In this document: positions 7,455 through 10,898 of the stretch, piece by piece | Position numbering within the stretch: position 1 is the first letter of the stretch | Layout of the letters: every line of letters begins with the position of its first letter | Assembly (NCBI GenBank): GCA_013298745.1 | Contig: JAAFIT010000043.1 | Coordinates: forward strand, 1-10,898 | Source: Sphingomonadales bacterium | GTDB taxonomy: Bacteria; Pseudomonadota; Alphaproteobacteria; Sphingomonadales; Sphingomonadaceae | Direction of reading: 5' to 3' | Length of the DNA: 10,898 nt | Position numbers and translations under genes: made by a program | The notes under the pieces: generated by a model | What the model saw: only the letters and a program-made list of their open reading frames with translations | Database searches by the model: none | What the model was told of the DNA's origin: nothing

Positions 7455-9863
7455 ATGCGGCGTTGGGTTTTATGGGCAGGCGGGGCGGCGACACTGGTGG
7501 TGGCGCTGGTCGGCTGGCAGTTCTGGTCGGCGCAGAAGGACCTGCCCGACGAAGCCGCGCTGGCCAATTATGCGGCGGCGCTGCCATCGACGGTGCGCGA
7601 TATCGACGGCAATGTGGTGATGAGTTTCACCCGCGAGCGCCGGGTGTATCTGCCATACAATGAAATCCCCAAGCGCTTGGTGCAGGCCTATATTTCGGCC
7701 GAGGACAAGACCTTCTTCGATCATGGCGGCCTCGATTATCAGGGCATTGCCGCGGCGGTGATCACCAATGTCGAAAGCTGGTTCACCGACAAGCGCCCGG
7801 TCGGTGCCTCGACGATCACCCAGCAGGTGGCGAAGTCGCTGATCGGCAATGAAGTGACTTACAGCCGCAAGCTGCGTGAGGCGTTGCTGGCGCGGCGTAT
7901 CGAGGCGGCGTTCACCAAGCAGCAGATTCTCGAACTCTACCTCAATCAGATCTTCCTCGGCCGCAACGCCTATGGCGTTGAGGCGGCAGCCCAGGCCTAT
8001 TTCGGCAAATCGGCAACCGATCTCGATCTGGCGCAGATGGCCTATCTCGCCATCCTGCCCAAGGCGCCGAGCACCTACAGCCCGGTGTCGCAGAACGCCC
8101 GCGCCGTGGCACGCCGCGATTATGTGCTGAAACAGATGCTCGCCAATGGCTATATCACCGAAGCCGAGCGCGCCGCAGCGGCAGCAACGCCCCTGGTCGC
8201 CGTGCCCAATCGCGGCATCACCCAGCCGCGCGCGGCGGATTATTTCACCGAGGATGTGCGGCGGTCGTTGATCGCGCGCTTTGGCGAATCGCCGGCGGAT
8301 GGGCGCAACAGCGTTTATGGCGGCGGGCTGTGGATCCGTACCTCGCTTAATCCGAAATATCAGGAAGCCGCCGAAATCGCCATGCGCGACGGCTTCATGC
8401 GCTTTGAACGCGGCCGTGCCTGGCGCGGGCCAGTCACCAAGATCGAGATTGGCGATGGCTGGCAGGGGCGGCTGGGCAGCGCCGCTGTGCCGCTGGGCTT
8501 TGCCGAATGGAAGAAGGCGGTGGTGCTGTCGAAGGATGGCGACACATCGAAACTCGGCTTCACCGATGGCAGCACCGGCATCATGCCCGGCTGGGCGGCG
8601 TCCAGTCCCTTGCGCGGCACGGCGCAGGCGGCGGCACAACTGCTCAAACCCGGCGACGTCATTCCGGTCACCAAGAGCGGTGATTATTACCAGCTGCGCC
8701 AGGCGCCGGAAATCTCTGGCGGCATGGTGGTGGAGGAGCCGCATACCGGCCGGGTGATGGCGCTGGTCGGCGGCTTTGATGCGCGCGCGCAATCCTTCAA
8801 CCGCGCGACACAGGCCAAGCGCCAGCCGGGATCGACGTTCAAGCCGATCGTTTATGCAACCGCGATGGACAATGGCTTCACGCCCTCGTCGATCGTCGTC
8901 GATGCGCCCTATTGCGTCTATCAGAGCCGCACGCTCGGCCAGAAATGCTTCCGCAATTTCGGCGGCATGCGAGGGGCGGGGGCGCAGACATTGCGCTGGG
9001 GCCTTGAACAATCCCGCAACCTGATGACGGTGCGCATCGCCTATAACACCGGCATGGACAAGGTGGTGGCGCAGGCCAAGGCGCTGGGCATCGGTTCGTA
9101 CCAGCCCGTGCTCGCCATCGCGCTCGGCGCTGGCGAAACGACAGTGCTCAAGCTCACCAACGCCTATGCGCAATTGTTCAACGCCGGCCGCGCGCTCGAA
9201 CCCTCGTTGATTGACATGGTGCAGGACCGTGATGGCAAGGTGATCTATCGCCGTGACAATCGCAGCTGCCCAGGCTGTGCCGCCGCCGATTGGGATGGCG
9301 GGCCGATGCCACGCCCCGGCGGCACGCCGAAACAGGTGATCGATGCGCGTACCGCCTATCAGGCGGTGCATCTGATGGAAGGCGTCATCCAGCGCGGCAC
9401 CGGCACCGAATTGCTGAAGCTCGATCGCCCGCTCGCCGGCAAGACCGGCACCACCAGCGGCCCCAAGGATGTCTGGTTCGTCGGCGGCACCCAGCAACTC
9501 GTGGCCGGCCTCTACATGGGCTATGACACGCCGCGCAATCTGGGTGGCTATGCCCAGGGCGGCACGGTGGCAGCGCCGATCTGGCGGCGCTTCGGCGAAC
9601 TGGCGTTGAAGGATGAACCGAAGCTGCCTTTCGTCATCCCGCCCGGCGTCCGCATGGTCCGCGTCGACCGGCGCAGCGGCAAACGTGTCTATGGCACCTG
9701 GCCGGGTAACGAGAACAAGGCCGCCGTGATCTGGGAAGCCTTCAAGCCCGAAAGCGAGCCGCGCCGCACCGGCAATGGCCGCGGCGATGGCATGGCGGTC
9801 GTCGGCGGCGGCCGGGTGCGCAGCGATGCGGACTTCATGCGCAACGAGGGCGGGATTTATTAG
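7455..9863 (+). CDS. mrcA: Penicillin-binding protein 1A (bifunctional transglycosylase/transpeptidase)
   Basis: This class A PBP polymerises lipid II into glycan strands and cross-links the stem peptides (802 residues; E. coli PBP1A has 850). A single N-terminal membrane anchor (about 3-24) leaves almost no cytoplasmic tail. The GT51 domain covers about 45-220, with catalytic E83 in AEDKTFFDHGG and the GASTITQQVAKSL motif. A variable OB-like region (about 310-420) separates it from the transpeptidase domain. That domain carries S460-T-F-K463 (nucleophile S460), S520-R-N522 and K663-T-G-T. Four cysteines occur in the transpeptidase region: C487, C498, and C605/C608 (CPGC). GGAG lies 5 bases before the ATG. 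The gene follows the amidase by 62 bases and precedes prfB, an order I remember from alphaproteobacteria. Closely related PBP1 paralogues share this architecture, so the 1A label is likely rather than certain. Confidence 0.95.
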   Translation: MRRWVLWAGGAATLVVALVGWQFWSAQKDLPDEAALANYAAALPSTVRDIDGNVVMSFTRERRVYLPYNEIPKRLVQAYISAEDKTFFDHGGLDYQGIAAAVITNVESWFTDKRPVGASTITQQVAKSLIGNEVTYSRKLREALLARRIEAAFTKQQILELYLNQIFLGRNAYGVEAAAQAYFGKSATDLDLAQMAYLAILPKAPSTYSPVSQNARAVARRDYVLKQMLANGYITEAERAAAAATPLVAVPNRGITQPRAADYFTEDVRRSLIARFGESPADGRNSVYGGGLWIRTSLNPKYQEAAEIAMRDGFMRFERGRAWRGPVTKIEIGDGWQGRLGSAAVPLGFAEWKKAVVLSKDGDTSKLGFTDGSTGIMPGWAASSPLRGTAQAAAQLLKPGDVIPVTKSGDYYQLRQAPEISGGMVVEEPHTGRVMALVGGFDARAQSFNRATQAKRQPGSTFKPIVYATAMDNGFTPSSIVVDAPYCVYQSRTLGQKCFRNFGGMRGAGAQTLRWGLEQSRNLMTVRIAYNTGMDKVVAQAKALGIGSYQPVLAIALGAGETTVLKLTNAYAQLFNAGRALEPSLIDMVQDRDGKVIYRRDNRSCPGCAAADWDGGPMPRPGGTPKQVIDARTAYQAVHLMEGVIQRGTGTELLKLDRPLAGKTGTTSGPKDVWFVGGTQQLVAGLYMGYDTPRNLGGYAQGGTVAAPIWRRFGELALKDEPKLPFVIPPGVRMVRVDRRSGKRVYGTWPGNENKAAVIWEAFKPESEPRRTGNGRGDGMAVVGGGRVRSDADFMRNEGGIY

Positions 9864-9868
9864 GGCCT

Positions 9869-9946
9869 CCGGCGGTTGGGGCCGGCGGCCCCAAGCCCCA
9901 GCCGCTGGTGGTGTGCCACAGACGCCCCTTGCACCCCGGCGCACCA
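9869..9946 (+). repeat. Composite palindromic element with mutually exclusive hairpins between mrcA and prfB
   Basis: TTGGGGCC (9876-9883) and GGCCCCAA (9887-9894) form a perfect 8-bp hairpin with a 3-base loop. The same left arm can instead join a longer stem: 9869-9881 with 9896-9908, 13 pairs including two G-U wobbles. A third stem pairs TGGTGTGCC (9909-9917) with GGCGCACCA (9938-9946), 9 pairs with one wobble and a 20-base loop. No T-run follows. It starts 5 bases after the mrcA stop. From memory it resembles GC-rich repeats dispersed between alphaproteobacterial genes; it could also act as an attenuator or an mRNA 3'-end stabiliser. Confidence 0.55.
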
Positions 9947-9987
9947 GCTTCTACACCGCGCGCTCTTGATTTTGCGGGACGATTGTC

Positions 9988-10898
9988 ATGCGGGCCGAAG
10001 CCCAAGCCTATGCCGATTCCATCAAACAGGCGCTGGACCTGTTGAGGAGGTTTCTTTGACTGGGATCGTGCGCTTCGTCGTCTCGATGAACTGAACAACC
10101 GCGTCGAGGACCCCAAGCTCTGGGACAATCCCAAGGCGGCACAGGCCGTCATGCTCGAACGCCGCCGCCTCGATGAAGCGATCACGGCGACGCGCAGCAT
10201 CGAAACCGATCTTGCCGACACGTCGGAACTCATCGAAATGGCCGAGGCCGAAGGCGATGAGGACATGGCGAGCGAAGGCGTTGCCGCACTGAAGGCGCTC
10301 GCCGAAAAGGCCGAGCGTGACAAGGTCGCGGCGTTGCTGAGCGGCGAGGCCGACAACAACGACACCTATATCGAAATCAATTCGGGCGCCGGCGGCACCG
10401 AAAGCCAGGATTGGGCGTCGATGCTCCAGCGCATGTATGCGCGCTGGGCGGAACAGCGCGGCTACAAGGTCGAGCTGATCGATTTCAACTCAGGGGAACA
10501 AGCCGGCATCAAGAACGCGACGATGCTGATCAAGGGCGCCCAAGCCTATGGCTGGGCCAAGACCGAGAGCGGCGTGCACCGCCTGGTGCGGATTTCGCCC
10601 TATGACAGCGCGGCGCGGCGGCACACCAGCTTTGCCAGCGTCTGGGTCTATCCGCAGATCGACGATGATATCGAGATCGACATCAAGGAAAGCGATCTCA
10701 AGATCGATACCTATCGCGCTTCGGGCGCCGGCGGCCAGCACGTCAACACCACCGATTCCGCCGTGCGCATCACCCATATGCCCACCGGCGTCATCGTCGC
10801 CTGCCAGAACGAGCGATCACAGCACAAGAACCGTGCGACGGCGATGAAAATGCTCAAGGCGCGGCTGTACGAACGCGAACTGGCGATCCGCGAGGCGG
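9988..10898 (+). CDS. prfB: Peptide chain release factor 2, with programmed +1 frameshift; 3' end beyond window
   Basis: RF2 ends translation at UGA and UAA. Frame one runs from ATG 9988 for 23 codons ([20 protein letters not shown] then RFL) and meets UGA at 10057-10059. Skipping the T at 10057 after CTT (10054-10056) gives D24-W-D-R-A-L and an open frame to the window end. This is the join 9988-10056 plus 10058-10898, residues 1-303 of an expected 365-375. The helical N-terminal domain covers about 1-100. The codon-recognition tripeptide is S203-P204-Y205, and the peptidyl-hydrolysis motif G248-G249-Q250 lies in [10 protein letters not shown]. coli has SPF at 205-207 and GGQ at 250-252. A GGGA ribosome binding site lies 8 bases before the ATG. 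Production is expected to be autoregulated: low RF2 slows termination at the internal UGA and favours the shift. The residue corresponding to E. coli T246 is A244, the more common state among bacteria. Confidence 0.97.
10045..10060 (+). promoter_or_regulatory. prfB: prfB programmed +1 frameshift signal
   Basis: The signal comprises an internal Shine-Dalgarno-like AGGAGG (10045-10050), a three-base spacer TTT, the slippery codon CTT (10054-10056), the UGA stop (10057-10059) and a following C (poor termination context). The layout equals that of E. coli prfB (AGGGGG, 3 bases, CUU UGA C), with a fully canonical anti-SD complement. tRNA-Leu slips from CUU to UUU, so the T at 10057 is skipped and GAC is read next. 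Confidence 0.96.

Noticed and set aside
7470..9944. Minus-strand 824-codon open frame
   Set aside because: It lies antisense to mrcA and arises from the GC-rich codon pattern. The translation is rich in Arg, Ala and His with no domain, while the plus frame has all PBP motifs.
9929..9957. Sigma-70 promoter for prfB (TTGCAC, 17 bases, TACACC)
   Set aside because: Each box matches the consensus at only three of six positions and it overlaps the third hairpin. It is too weak to list as a feature.
9988..10060. prfB as a pseudogene with an early stop
   Set aside because: The UGA sits in the canonical +1 frameshift signal, and the downstream frame is intact with both RF2 functional motifs.

Overview
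The window looks like chromosomal DNA of a high-GC alphaproteobacterium, most likely a sphingomonad. The succinate dehydrogenase operon is in the order sdhC-sdhD-sdhA-sdhB. It is followed by an amidase - PBP1A - release factor 2 row that I remember as typical of alphaproteobacteria. A CYP153-type P450 lies nearby, and most of the DNA is GC-rich (81 of 120 bases counted at 4561-4680). This placement rests on gene content and protein motifs read by eye, not on a search.

Layout. 1-893 (minus strand): a CYP153-like cytochrome P450 whose C-terminus, with the haem-binding cysteine loop, lies beyond the left edge. A 94-base divergent gap (894-987) contains a perfect match to the DnaA box consensus. 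988-1398: a small DUF1330 protein. 1432-2370: an Mrr-type restriction endonuclease with clearly lower G+C than its neighbours, probably acquired. 2371-2459: presumed sdh promoter region with a 7-bp inverted repeat. 2460-5831: sdhCDAB, tightly packed. 5832-6018: a gap with three successive palindromes. 6019-7392: a periplasmic N-acetylmuramoyl-L-alanine amidase (AmiC type). 7455-9863: bifunctional penicillin-binding protein 1A. 9864-9987: a gap with mutually exclusive hairpins. 9988-10898: prfB (release factor 2), cut by the right edge, with an intact programmed +1 frameshift site at its 24th codon.

How the genes fit together. sdhCDAB encodes the whole of respiratory complex II: two haem/quinone membrane anchors, the flavoprotein and the iron-sulfur subunit. 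All expected ligands and catalytic residues are present. The amidase and PBP1A act on opposite sides of peptidoglycan turnover (septal hydrolysis and synthesis). prfB controls its own translation through the frameshift. The P450 probably performs terminal hydroxylation of alkanes or related medium-chain compounds. Mrr is a lone DNA-modification-dependent nuclease.

I found no convincing new multigene system. The observations most worth a second look are the prfB recoding site, the palindromic elements in the two downstream gaps, the lone Mrr gene, and the DnaA box in the P450/DUF1330 gap. No tRNA, rRNA, CRISPR array or insertion sequence was seen, and no gene-free stretch exceeds 300 bases.
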